Part shown: in pieces, positions 51,028-59,230 of the stretch
Numbering within the stretch: position 1 is the first letter of the stretch
Layout: each line of letters begins with the position of its first letter
Assembly: GCF_024172125.1 (NCBI RefSeq)
Contig: NZ_JAMZEA010000003.1
Span: 62,001-126,000 of the forward strand
From: Actinomadura rupiterrae
GTDB lineage: Bacteria > Actinomycetota > Actinomycetes > Streptosporangiales > Streptosporangiaceae
Direction of reading: 5' to 3'
Length of the DNA stretch: 64,000 nt
Position numbers and translations under genes: made by a program
Notes under the pieces: generated by a model
The model's database searches: none
Seen by the model: only the letters and a program-made list of their open reading frames with translations
Told to the model about the DNA's origin: nothing

Positions 51028-52101
51028 TCAGCCGATATAGCCGAGCTTGTACGCGCCGACGAGGGCCGCGACCGCGAGCAGCACTCCCAGGACCAGCGAA
51101 GCGATCTTGGCGGCGCTGTACGGGCGGCTCCCGTGCACCACGCCCGTGACGCCGTTCACCACGAGGTTCCAGGGCTTCCCGCCGTACATGTACGACCCGA
51201 TCCACACGGGCAGCAGCACCAGCTTGTACGTCACGTCCGCGTAGCTGATCTCGATGTGTTCGAGGCGCTGCTCGTTGCCGCCGATGTCGTCGACGCAGGC
51301 CCGGTGGATGACCTTGCCCATCCGCTGCTTCGCGAGATCAAGGCCGGTCTCGGGCTCGACGTCGTAGCGCAGCGACTCGTGTCCGGCGATGTATCCGGCC
51401 TGGAACGGCACCACTTCATCGAGCGGCCAGCGGCCGAGTTTGCTGAGCGTCTTCTCGTCCATCCGGCGCGTCCCCGGGACGAGGACGTCGTCGAAGTTCC
51501 GCGCGACCGTCCCGCTGACCCGCCGCCACCGCGTCTTGCGGACCTGCCGGGACCGCTGCTCGGACTTCCCGTTCACGGTCTCGGTGTAGTACTCGGTGTC
51601 GTAGTAGTGGTCGCCGCGCTTGCCCCGGTAGCGCGTGACCGTGCAGGCGTCGAACGTCCAGTGCGGCAGGTAGGTGCTCGCCATGGTCTCCGCCTCGGTG
51701 ATCCTTTTGAGGCGGTTGGGTGCGAACCAGCGGGATCCCGTCCATTCGGTCAGCGCGTCCGTGGCCGCCGCGCGGTCGAGCCTGAACGGCAGGACGGCCT
51801 CGGGCGCGACCTGGTGGTCGACGCCGTTCTCCACCACGAGCGGCGCGGTGCAGAACTGGCAACTCTGCGAGACGGCGTCCCCCTGAAGCTGGGCCCCGCA
51901 GCTCCGGCACGCGTACCGCTGCCCGGCGAACGTCCGCGCCGGCACGCGCGGCCCACCCGTCAGCTCCGCAATAGGATGCTCCACAACCAAACGATCCGCT
52001 TCGGGAAGTTCTTCTTCGACGCCGCAGGTCGGGCAACGCAGAACGGACGTCCCCGGCGCATACTCCGTAGCGGACCCGCACTCCTCACAAACCGCGCTCA
52101 T
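51028..52101 (-). CDS. Zinc-ribbon membrane protein
   Basis: A 357-aa protein. Two CxxC zinc ribbons are visible at the N-terminus: CEECGSATEY with LRCPTCGVEE, then YACRSCGAQLQ with QSCQFCTAP. A long cytosolic body (WFAPNRLKRITEAETMASTY, then YYDTEYYTET and RRVSGTVARNFDDVLVPGTR) follows. The C-terminus has one membrane helix (ASLVLGVLLAVAALVGAYKL). Similar proteins occur widely in bacteria and are annotated as TFIIB-type zinc ribbon or primosomal-protein-like, without known function. The start was set by the ribbon at residue 5. It ends 2 bases from the methyltransferase stop. Confidence 0.82.
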   Translation of the reverse strand: MSAVCEECGSATEYAPGTSVLRCPTCGVEEELPEADRLVVEHPIAELTGGPRVPARTFAGQRYACRSCGAQLQGDAVSQSCQFCTAPLVVENGVDHQVAPEAVLPFRLDRAAATDALTEWTGSRWFAPNRLKRITEAETMASTYLPHWTFDACTVTRYRGKRGDHYYDTEYYTETVNGKSEQRSRQVRKTRWRRVSGTVARNFDDVLVPGTRRMDEKTLSKLGRWPLDEVVPFQAGYIAGHESLRYDVEPETGLDLAKQRMGKVIHRACVDDIGGNEQRLEHIEISYADVTYKLVLLPVWIGSYMYGGKPWNLVVNGVTGVVHGSRPYSAAKIASLVLGVLLAVAALVGAYKLGYIG

Positions 52102-52239
52102 CGCACGGAACCCCGCAGCAACCCGTCCGCAATGAACCGCCCGAACAGCCCCATACTGACTCCTCGTCTGACAACCCACCCGAACTCGGGTTGGACGCGC
52201 CGGTCGCCGATCCGGTTTCGCCCGGCCCGCCCCGCGGAG

Positions 52240-52400
52240 TCACTCCAGGTCGTCGGGCCTCACCGTCGAAGCGGCCCTGACCTCGATGCCGACGACCTGC
52301 CCCCGCCGTTCTCCAGCACCGCGTCCACCTCGCCCTTGTCCTTGGTGCGGTCCGGACGCGGGTCCGCGTCGACCTCTTCCTTGATCGCCAGAAGCAGCTC
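52240..52400 (-). pseudogene. Relic of a DUF4143-domain ATP-binding protein (C-terminal end)
   Basis: One frame gives DRTKDKGEVDAVLENGGG, and a different frame continues directly as QVVGIEVRAASTVRPDDLE followed by a stop at 52240-52242. Together they reproduce the usual end of DUF4143 proteins, where an acidic GEVDxVLE strand, a turn and a VVGIEVKA strand form a nuclease-like core. The frameshift and the missing N-terminal 350 residues mark it as a remnant. No nearby continuation was found. Confidence 0.6.
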
Positions 52401-52513
52401 CGGGACGCACTGGTTCTCATCGATCGCCATCCGGTCCGCGCCGGCGACGAACCCGGTCGGATCGGCGAGCCCCCCAAGCCGTCCCACTGGCCGTCCCATT
52501 GGTCGCGAGGTCG

Positions 52514-52575
52514 CTGACACGCTGGTCGCTACTGACCTGACACGCTGGTCGCAAGATCGCTGACACATGGGTCGC
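52514..52575. repeat. Three 16-base direct repeats with 23-bp period
   Basis: CTGACACGCTGGTCGC occurs at 52514-52529 and 52537-52552, and with two changes at 52560-52575. The constant 23-base step is not a simple helical multiple. The array lies downstream of the HATPase gene and could be an iteron-like binding array or a slippage product. Confidence 0.75.
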
Positions 52576-52625
52576 GTGATCACCGTCGCGCCCGCCGGAT
52601 TATCGCCCGGGGCGGCCCGGACTGG

Positions 52626-53045
52626 TCAGCTTGCGGGGAAAGCGGCGGTGACGGTGCGGGACCGGTCGGTGCCGGACCAGCGACACCGATCGGCGAGCGC
52701 CGCGACGAGGATGAGCCCCCGACCGGATTCGGCCAGCTCGTCGGACGCCCCGTCCGCCGGAACCTTGGGCCCGCCCTGGTCGGTCACCGAGACGACGACG
52801 CGCTCCGCCTCGACCAGCACGCCGACCTCGAACACGCCGCCGTCCTCGCCGGACCGCGTGTGCTGGACGGCGTTGGCGGCCAGTTCATCGACGACGAGAA
52901 GCATGTCGTCCAGCGAAGGGTGAGCGGGAAGCAACGCCCGCAGAAAAGAACGCGCCTGCCTGGCCTGGTCGGGACGACCGGGAAAAGCACGCTGCCAGTA
53001 CATCTGCGCGCTGGACGGACGGGACTGGGGTATCGCGAGCAGCAT
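52626..53045 (-). CDS. HATPase_c anti-sigma/regulatory ATP-binding protein
   Basis: A 139-aa single-domain GHKL ATPase like RsbW/SpoIIAB relatives of actinomycetes. The N box is VDELAANAVQHTRS, the G1 box VSVTDQGGPKVP and the G2 box ESGRGLILVAALA. The N-terminal helix carries the QARSFLRALL dimer region. Such proteins are partner-switch kinases or regulators, usually beside XRE/DUF397 genes, and may act on anti-sigma antagonists. The first ATG (53045) was used; a second ATG 14 codons in is possible. It stands alone on the minus strand. Confidence 0.88.
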   Translation of the reverse strand: MLLAIPQSRPSSAQMYWQRAFPGRPDQARQARSFLRALLPAHPSLDDMLLVVDELAANAVQHTRSGEDGGVFEVGVLVEAERVVVSVTDQGGPKVPADGASDELAESGRGLILVAALADRCRWSGTDRSRTVTAAFPAS

Positions 53046-53388
53046 CGGCCTACTCCGTGGACACGAGCGAGGTTCAACCGGTAACCCGGCGTGGTCGCAA
53101 TCCAGTCCACTGCGCTGAACGCCCCGAGTCTCGGTTTCGACCTCCCTGTCCGCCTCTCCGGCCGATTCCTACACTGCGCCAGGCGACCGCAACCGCCCCG
53201 CACGTTCAGCACCGGAACGTTCCCCACACGAACGTTCCCGCGCGGGACACGACCGTCCGCAAAAAGCCCAGGCAAGAACGAGAATGACCACCGTGCGTCA
53301 CGATTCGTCGCCTATCGTGCTGATCAGGTCTGACCGATCACGTGGCCGAACTTGACCCCCCGGCCGGTTCGTTCAAGGGAGAACGCGC
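53046..53388. other. Divergent regulatory gap with GAACGTTC palindromes
   Basis: Between the HATPase (minus) and the XRE gene (plus). Two palindromes GAACGTTC (53215-53222 and 53230-53237) lie 15 bases apart, and an imperfect inverted repeat gatcaggtc/gaccgatc occurs at 53322-53339. These are candidates for operators of the XRE regulator. No gene is seen. Confidence 0.5.
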
Positions 53389-54270
53389 GTGAGCAGCCCC
53401 TATGTGCGTCGCCGTCGACTGGCCATCGAACTCCGCGACCTCCGCGAGTCCCATGGCCTGACCGCCGACGACCTCGCCGCCCGCATCCACCAGTCCCGCG
53501 TCAAGATCTCCAAACTGGAGAACGCGCACGGCCGCCCCGACCTGGCCGACGTCATGAACATCCTCCGCGCCCTCGAAATCCCCGACAAGGAGTGGCGCCA
53601 CTACATGGAACTCGCCACCGACGCCGCCCGGAAGGGCTGGTGGGACAAGTACGGCGACACCATGGGCGACCGCCAGCGCATCTACGCCGACCTCGAATCA
53701 GGCGCGGAATCCATCCGCGAGTACCAGCCCGGCATCCTTCCCGGCATCCTCCAGACCGAGGAGTACATGCGCGAGCTCGTCGACCGGAGTCGTGGGGGCG
53801 GCCCGATCAAATTCGTACCGGAGCGCATGATCAAGGCTCGCCTTCAGCGGCAGGAGACCGTACTGCGCCCGGACGGCCCCCACTTCGAAGCCATCCTCGA
53901 TGAAGTGGGCCTACGCCGTTACCACTCGTCCGCCGAGGTGTACGTCCCCCAGCTGCATCACATGGTCACGCTGGTGGAATCCCACCCTCGCGTCTCGCTG
54001 CGCATCCTCCCGCTACGCACCGAGCCCATCGCCGGCCTGATGCCCCGCGCACCCATGTCCATCTACACGTTCCAAGACCCCGAGGACCCGACCGTGCTGG
54101 TGGAGCCCACCGTCACCACCGACCTCATCTCCACGCTTCCGTCGGAGACCGCCCATGCCCTGAAACTGTACGAGCACGTACGCAGCGCGGCACTATCGGA
54201 AGTGAGCAGCCTGGGCTTCCTCAGTTCGCTCGCCGATGAGATCGGCGATACGGCAGGATCGACCACATGA
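53389..54270 (+). CDS. XRE-family regulator with DUF5753 domain
   Basis: A 293-aa protein. The helix-turn-helix lies at residues 10-65 (LAIELRDLRESHGLTADDLA, then HQSRVKISKLENAHG). The DUF5753 ligand domain follows, with YADLESGAESIREYQPGILP and LQTEEYMREL, then VGLRRYHSSAEVYVPQL. It is the typical actinomycete partner of a DUF397 protein, whose gene overlaps it (ATGA at 54267). The GTG start at 53389 has AAGGGAGAA upstream. The pair works as a small regulatory module in development or secondary metabolism, possibly through a toxin-antitoxin-like mechanism. Confidence 0.93.
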   Translation: MSSPYVRRRRLAIELRDLRESHGLTADDLAARIHQSRVKISKLENAHGRPDLADVMNILRALEIPDKEWRHYMELATDAARKGWWDKYGDTMGDRQRIYADLESGAESIREYQPGILPGILQTEEYMRELVDRSRGGGPIKFVPERMIKARLQRQETVLRPDGPHFEAILDEVGLRRYHSSAEVYVPQLHHMVTLVESHPRVSLRILPLRTEPIAGLMPRAPMSIYTFQDPEDPTVLVEPTVTTDLISTLPSETAHALKLYEHVRSAALSEVSSLGFLSSLADEIGDTAGSTT

Positions 54271-54455
54271 CCACGAAGTACTACGGCTGGCGCAAGGCCA
54301 CGCGCAGCGAACCCGGTGAGAACTGCGTCGAGGCGGCTCGCTCCACGACAGGCACAGTCGGCGTACGCGACACCAAAGCCAAAGGACGAGGCGCCATCCT
54401 CGACTTCACTCGGGTCGAATGGGCCGCCTTTCTCACGGAGCTTCGCCACACCTAG
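54267..54455 (+). CDS. DUF397 protein
   Basis: A 62-aa protein with the DUF397 pattern: WRKATRSEPGENCVEAA, then VGVRDTKAKGRGAILDF and a C-terminal VEWAAFLTEL. Function is unknown, but genes of this family almost always follow an XRE/DUF5753 regulator, here with a 4-base ATGA overlap. The 3' end overlaps the 3' end of the opposite LanB-like gene by 23 bases, so the two messages are antisense to each other at their tails. Confidence 0.94.
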   Translation: MTTKYYGWRKATRSEPGENCVEAARSTTGTVGVRDTKAKGRGAILDFTRVEWAAFLTELRHT

Positions 54456-55305
54456 ACGCTCCTTGGAGGTCTGGTTGGAGTAGGCGGGTCATCGCGCTGG
54501 TGACGCTCCTAAGCTCCTTGGGGCGGAGGCCGAGGCCCCAGCGGTTGCATTGGAACGTTGCGTTGGCGGTCAGCCAGGAGCGCTTTCCGACTGTGAGTGC
54601 GCCCTCGAAGGCGAGTGGGGTTAGCTCGCGCGCGGTTTGTTCGTTGGCGTTGATTGCTTGGCGTAGGAGGCGTATCTCGGCGGGGGCGAGCTGTCCGGTC
54701 AGGGCTGGCGAGAGACTGTAGATGCCTTGTGCGAGCTTGGGGTCGATGCCTTCCGAGTCGTCTGGGGCTACGGGTGCGATGAGGGCGTCGAGGCGTTTCC
54801 AGACGTCCCAGACCTCGGCCGAATCCTCCAGGCAGAGCATGAGCAGGTGGTTGACCATCGCTGCCCAAAGGACGGACGCGGCGACAGTGGCTTCCTGCGT
54901 CGCCTCGTAGCGGAGGGCGAGTTGGGTGTCCTGGTCCCAGTGGCGGTGGGCGAGGGCCATTCCGGCTTGGCCGCCGAAGCGGTGTTGTTCTGGTTCGTAG
55001 ACGGCGAACCGGTGTCCTACGAGTTTGCCATGCTTGGTCTCGTTCTCGATCCAGGCGGTCAGGTCCGGGGTTAGGCGGTCGGCTAGGTCTGGGCCTTGGA
55101 AGCGCAGGCGCAGGCCCGGGTATTTGCGGACGAAGAAGCTCTGTTCGAAGCGGCCTTCGGCGCGCCAGCGCTCGAAGGCTTCCGCGAGTCGTGCCCACGG
55201 GATTCGCGGGCCTCTGGTGGTGGGGTCGGTGCCTATGAGTAGGCGCACTTCGAGCCAGGGGGCGCCTTCGTCCACTGGTTCGTGTAGCTCGGTGACGTCC
55301 CTCAT
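54433..55305 (-). CDS. LanB elimination-domain-type protein (SpaB_C, thiopeptide-type)
   Basis: A 290-aa protein of the thiopeptide-type bacteriocin biosynthesis domain (SpaB_C). The start has APWLEVRLLIGT, then FFVRKYPGLRLRFQGPDLAD with Arg residues that in LanB elimination domains bind the glutamyl intermediate, then VYEPEQHRFGGQAGMALAHR, the signature of this family. In full LanB enzymes this domain removes glutamate from glutamyl-Ser/Thr to give dehydroamino acids. Here it is a separate gene, as in thiopeptide clusters. The ATG overlaps the stop of the larger LanB gene (ATGA at 55302-55305). The protein lies last in the probable operon. Confidence 0.92.
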   Translation of the reverse strand: MRDVTELHEPVDEGAPWLEVRLLIGTDPTTRGPRIPWARLAEAFERWRAEGRFEQSFFVRKYPGLRLRFQGPDLADRLTPDLTAWIENETKHGKLVGHRFAVYEPEQHRFGGQAGMALAHRHWDQDTQLALRYEATQEATVAASVLWAAMVNHLLMLCLEDSAEVWDVWKRLDALIAPVAPDDSEGIDPKLAQGIYSLSPALTGQLAPAEIRLLRQAINANEQTARELTPLAFEGALTVGKRSWLTANATFQCNRWGLGLRPKELRSVTSAMTRLLQPDLQGASRCGEAP

Positions 55306-57689
55306 GGCTTGCGCACCTTTTTCCAGTAGCGGGTGTCGTGCCAGGTCACCGCTAGTTCGCAGGCGTACCGGTGGCCGGTGTCGGGGCATTCGATCCAGGG
55401 CTGCGCGGCGCCGTGGGCCTCGAAGAACTCCACGGGACGCGGCTGTTCCTCCAGCCTGTGCAGCATCGCCGCGACCGCGAACGGGCCGGTCGTCATGAAG
55501 AACAGCGGCGCGGCTTCCGGATCGTCCTCGATGACCGTCCACACCGCGTCCGGGAGGCCGAGGTCCTCTGCGCGGGCGCGCCAGGCCAGGTAGCGATCCG
55601 CCTCGTCCAGGTCGAGGATCTCGTTCAGGTCCCGCTCGCCCAAGGTCCAGCGGGCGGGCGACAGCGCGGCGGACGAGGGCAGTTCGATCCTCGGGATGCG
55701 GGTGCCCGGCGCCGGCCGGGGCAGCAGGCGGCGGCAGATGAACTCCCAGCCGTGGCCGAGCGCGAGCCGGTGCAGGACGAAGCCGCGCAGGTCCCATCCG
55801 CCGACGCCCGCTGCCGAGTTGCAGACCGGGACGAGCGCGTCGCCTCGCCCCGGGTCTTCGAGCCAGGGACGTAGGGATTCCGTCCGGACCACCGTCTTCG
55901 TCGTGTCGTCCGTTGAGATGAGCCGCCGTTCGGTCACGGTGGGACGGGTCGCTACGTTGAGGCTGGGCGGGTCGGCGGCCGCGACCTCCATCGCCTGTGC
56001 CGTTCGCGGCGGCCAGGACGCATACCAATTCCGGACGGCGACGGCGAGGGGGGAGGACGCATCCGGCTCGCTCAGCAGTGGCTCGAAACGGGCGGACAGT
56101 GCCAGGGGTTGCGGCCTCCCCCATTCGACGCGCAGGGCGCCGGAACCGGCCACGGCCAGCACGACGGCTCCGCCGGGACCGGCGATCGGGTCGGAAGGCA
56201 GTTCTTCCGCCGGTATCCGGTACGGGATGTACGACAGGGGCGACGTGCGCAACCGGTCGCGCCAGCGGCGCGCGGGCGCGTCCCTGTGAATGCGGAGGTC
56301 CGAGTGGATGCGTGCCGCCGCGCCGGTCGGCCGTCCCATGCCGGTCATCACGCGGTACGCAGCGCCCGCGTTCCGGACGATGTGGTCGAGCGGGATTTCC
56401 GTCTCGTCGCCGAGCAGGAGTCGCATGGACGACCTTCGGAGCAGCTCCGGGCCCTGGTCCTCCTCGTAGTAGGCCAGCGTTTCGGCAACGGCGCGTCTGA
56501 CCGTTTCCCGGAATGTGGGGTCCCAGGTCGCCGCGAGCCCCGGACGGTAGTCGACGCGTATCGGCCATCGCGGGACGCCGTCCTCGATGCCCGCTCGACC
56601 GGCGAACGCGCGGATCTCCTCCCCGATGGCCGTCAGGCATCGGCGGAGTTCGTCCACTCCTGTCCGCTCAAGGCGTTCGGCCAGATCACGGCAGGACGCG
56701 CGCAGTCGCATCACGGTCGCCGTCCAGCGTTCCCGGTCGTCGTGCAGGAGGTCGTCGCCTACCTTCGCGAGTGCGGCCCAGGGATCGGTTTCCGCTGGTG
56801 GTAGCCGGACGGGCGCCTTCCCGCGATACCTGGGCTCTCGCGTGAGGGCGTCCAGGATCGTCCGGAAGACGGTCAGGTCAGGGGCGACCGCATAGCGGGG
56901 CTCGGCGGGGTGGAGGACGAGCCGCCCCGACCGTCCCGATTCGTCCATGGCTACCGGGACGACGCCCGCCCACAGGCCGTGCGGCGTGGGACGGGTCGCC
57001 GCACGGACGAGGTAGGCGAACACGCCGCGTTCCATGCGTTCGGTCCGGACCGCCGATCGGGTGCTCGCGCTTCCGGTGCGGACAGACGATCGCGTGGTCA
57101 CGCCTTCGGTCCGGACGGTCGATCGGGTGGTTGTGCGTCCGGTGGCCGCCTCGGTCCGCAGTTCGGCTTCCCAGCTCGCCGAAAGGTCGGGGCTGGCCAG
57201 CAGGAGCGCCTTCCGGAAGCGTTCGCCGGCTCCGATACAGCGCAGGAGGAGGCGGTGCCGTCGCAGGGCGGCGGCGTGTTCGGCCGCGAACGCGGCGCGC
57301 AGTTCCGCGAGCCTCAGCCGGGATCGCTGTTCACCGAGGAGCGCCTCCGCAAGCTCGCGATCGACCGACCGGAGCACCTCATCGAGGTTGCCGATCGGTT
57401 CGGTGTCCCTGTGGATCTGGCGCTTCACGCCGAGCAGCAGATGGCGGGCCCGGCGGTCCGCTGTCGCCGGAACCGCCGCGTGCAGGAGCGCGTCCAGCCG
57501 CGGGCGCCGCGCGATGATCCGGTTTCGTACGGCGCCGACCAAGCGCGCGGCCGCGGCCAGCGCCGGAGCGTGGAAGGGATCGAGAGCGTGTGCCGGAAGA
57601 GCCGCGCAACGAAGCACCGCGTCGGGGAAGACCTCGATGGCGGCGGCCACCGGGTCCGGTTCGTCCGGGGCGGGGTTCGTGGGTTCCAT
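55302..57689 (-). CDS. Lantibiotic dehydratase (LanB) glutamylation-domain protein
   Basis: A 795-aa protein. The N-terminal LanB fold has RCAALPAHALDPF, a helical region, and RAATRPTPHGLWAGVVPV, equivalent to the family's TPFGLFAGV segment. Further on are GLAATWDPTFRETVRRAVAE and the C-terminal WHDTRYWKKVRKP end. The LanB N-domain attaches glutamate from tRNA to Ser/Thr, or, in PEARL-type relatives, an amino acid to a carrier peptide end. The start is taken as the ATG at 57689, with a GGGACG sequence upstream; a GTG nine codons earlier has none. Residues about 183-216 contain three 11-aa TTRSxVRT repeats encoded by 33-bp DNA repeats. The elimination domain is a separate, coupled gene. Confidence 0.92.
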   Translation of the reverse strand: MEPTNPAPDEPDPVAAAIEVFPDAVLRCAALPAHALDPFHAPALAAAARLVGAVRNRIIARRPRLDALLHAAVPATADRRARHLLLGVKRQIHRDTEPIGNLDEVLRSVDRELAEALLGEQRSRLRLAELRAAFAAEHAAALRRHRLLLRCIGAGERFRKALLLASPDLSASWEAELRTEAATGRTTTRSTVRTEGVTTRSSVRTGSASTRSAVRTERMERGVFAYLVRAATRPTPHGLWAGVVPVAMDESGRSGRLVLHPAEPRYAVAPDLTVFRTILDALTREPRYRGKAPVRLPPAETDPWAALAKVGDDLLHDDRERWTATVMRLRASCRDLAERLERTGVDELRRCLTAIGEEIRAFAGRAGIEDGVPRWPIRVDYRPGLAATWDPTFRETVRRAVAETLAYYEEDQGPELLRRSSMRLLLGDETEIPLDHIVRNAGAAYRVMTGMGRPTGAAARIHSDLRIHRDAPARRWRDRLRTSPLSYIPYRIPAEELPSDPIAGPGGAVVLAVAGSGALRVEWGRPQPLALSARFEPLLSEPDASSPLAVAVRNWYASWPPRTAQAMEVAAADPPSLNVATRPTVTERRLISTDDTTKTVVRTESLRPWLEDPGRGDALVPVCNSAAGVGGWDLRGFVLHRLALGHGWEFICRRLLPRPAPGTRIPRIELPSSAALSPARWTLGERDLNEILDLDEADRYLAWRARAEDLGLPDAVWTVIEDDPEAAPLFFMTTGPFAVAAMLHRLEEQPRPVEFFEAHGAAQPWIECPDTGHRYACELAVTWHDTRYWKKVRKP
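57041..57139 (-). repeat. Three 33-bp in-frame repeats inside the LanB gene
   Basis: The motif CGGTCCGGAC (or CGGTGCGGAC) recurs at 57041, 57074 and 57107, exactly 33 bases apart, and encodes variants of an 11-residue TTRSTVRT unit. The insert lies between the N-terminal helices and the conserved TPHGLW segment. Confidence 0.88.
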
Positions 57690-57700
57690 TTCGCGTCCCG

Positions 57701-59230
57701 TCAGCCGAACGGCCACTCGTGGCCCGGCGCGCGGACGGTCTCGAAGGACGCCGGGAGCCCGGCCAGCGAGTCCCCCGGACGCAGGACGACGACCCGGACG
57801 GGCGAGCGTCCGTCGAGCCCGCCGGGCAGCCGGATCCGGCGCGACGCCGCGTCCACCACGCGCTCAGGGAACGGGTCGAAGTCGACATCCTCGGTGCCCG
57901 TCCCGTCCAGGCGCGGCCCGAGGCCGGCGGACCAGTACCAGGGCGCTCCGCCGTCGCCGTACGGGATCAGGTAATGGGCGCCGAAGCGTTCGGCCAGGTC
58001 GATCGCCTCGTCCGGGCCGTTCATCAGGCGGCACCGCGCGGCCCACAGGTCCGGCGGGACGAACGGCAGGTAGCTGCCCACCGACGAGAACAGCAGCTGG
58101 ACGGGATAGGTGATCCACCCGCGGTACCCGCTGAACACCAGGTCGACCGGGCCGTGCTCGGCATGCCAACGGGACGCGACAGATCGGACATCCCCAAAGG
58201 CGTCCCGCCCGCTGTCCGAAACGAACGCGGCGCTGAAGTCGGCCGTCTCGACGATGTAGGTGTTGCCGCGGTTGCGGATCTCCGGATGCAGCGTCGTCTC
58301 GTCGGTCGGCTGCTCGCCGTAGAACGGCAGCGCGTGCACCCGCGCGTCACCGATCTGGATGGACGACCACCAGTTCAGCGTCGTCACGTTGGTGAAGCCC
58401 AGTTCGCGGAGCCGCGCGGACATGTCGGCGCAGAGCAGCGTCTCCGGGCCCGAGTTGGGGACGATCACCGGGGTGTCCGGCGGCAGCCGCAGCAGGGACG
58501 CCGCGTCGAAGTGGTCCGGATGCGAGTGGGTGATCAGGACGGTGTCGAGCCGTCCGAACGCCGACAGCGCGAGCGGCTGGTACGCGTCGGGGTACTCCGG
58601 GCTCCGGGAGAACTGGAACGGGTCGATGACCAGCCGCGCCGCCCCCGAGCGGATCACGACGGTGTTGTGCCCGACGAAGGTGACCTGCGACCGGTCGAGG
58701 GCGCGGGCGGCCTTGGGGCATCCGTCGTCCGAGCCGGTGACGACCATGCCCGCGTTCACCAGGGCATCGAGCAGGCCGCGCGCCCGGCCGCCTGGCGCGG
58801 CGCGTCCGTTCGGTCCGAAGCCCGCCAGGCCGCCCGCCTGACCGGCCAGCGTCGCGACCAGCGCATGAACCTCGGGCCAGGCCTCCGGATCCACGGTCGT
58901 CCGGAGGCGTCGGCCGGACTTCCGGTGCTCGAACGACAGCAAGCGAGGACGCGCCAACCGCGGGTCCGGATACAGCACATCATTGTTGAGGCGCCATTCC
59001 CGTCCCGCGCGACTGGCGATACCGGCGAACTCGCGGCTCCCGACCACCTCGCGCAGCAGCAGCGGGCCGGCTTCGACGACCGCGTCCAAGCCGTGCTCCC
59101 GCGCGTGCTCGATCACCGGCCTGAACACCTTGCGGACCGACTCGCTCGGACGCATCGTGACGGGACTGCCGAAGCGCGTCCTGTCGTCGTAGCCGACGGC
59201 GAGCGCGACGTACGGATCAATGGTCTGCAT
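57701..59230 (-). CDS. MBL-fold hydrolase with N-terminal RRE-like region
   Basis: A 509-aa protein. Residues about 190-480 form a metallo-beta-lactamase domain: VTFVGHNTVVIRSGAARLVI, the metal motif LITHSHPDHFDAASLL, and later FVSDSGRDAFGD and YLIPYGDGGAP with further ligands, as in UlaG-type lactonase/nuclease-like members. Residues 1-185 have no clear family; the segment LLDALVNAGMVV and the preceding strand-helix pattern resemble the winged-helix PqqD-like RRE that binds leader peptides (inference). The ATG at 59230 has GGAAAGG 10 bases upstream and overlaps the amidohydrolase stop by 14 bases. A longer open frame upstream is a shadow of the amidohydrolase gene. Confidence 0.85.
   Translation of the reverse strand: MQTIDPYVALAVGYDDRTRFGSPVTMRPSESVRKVFRPVIEHAREHGLDAVVEAGPLLLREVVGSREFAGIASRAGREWRLNNDVLYPDPRLARPRLLSFEHRKSGRRLRTTVDPEAWPEVHALVATLAGQAGGLAGFGPNGRAAPGGRARGLLDALVNAGMVVTGSDDGCPKAARALDRSQVTFVGHNTVVIRSGAARLVIDPFQFSRSPEYPDAYQPLALSAFGRLDTVLITHSHPDHFDAASLLRLPPDTPVIVPNSGPETLLCADMSARLRELGFTNVTTLNWWSSIQIGDARVHALPFYGEQPTDETTLHPEIRNRGNTYIVETADFSAAFVSDSGRDAFGDVRSVASRWHAEHGPVDLVFSGYRGWITYPVQLLFSSVGSYLPFVPPDLWAARCRLMNGPDEAIDLAERFGAHYLIPYGDGGAPWYWSAGLGPRLDGTGTEDVDFDPFPERVVDAASRRIRLPGGLDGRSPVRVVVLRPGDSLAGLPASFETVRAPGHEWPFG

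Larger units (their letters stand above)
52102..52625. other. Gene-poor stretch with a gene relic and 23-bp repeats
   Basis: About 520 bases without an intact gene. The left half (52240-52400) carries the decayed end of a DUF4143-type protein on the minus strand; the right half holds three 23-bp spaced direct repeats. The longest open frame (52260-52583, minus) mixes both and is not credible as a gene. Confidence 0.6.

Noticed and set aside
52260..52583. A 107-codon minus-strand frame
   Set aside because: It joins the repeat array to part of the DUF4143 relic; the better reading is a frameshifted remnant plus non-coding repeats.
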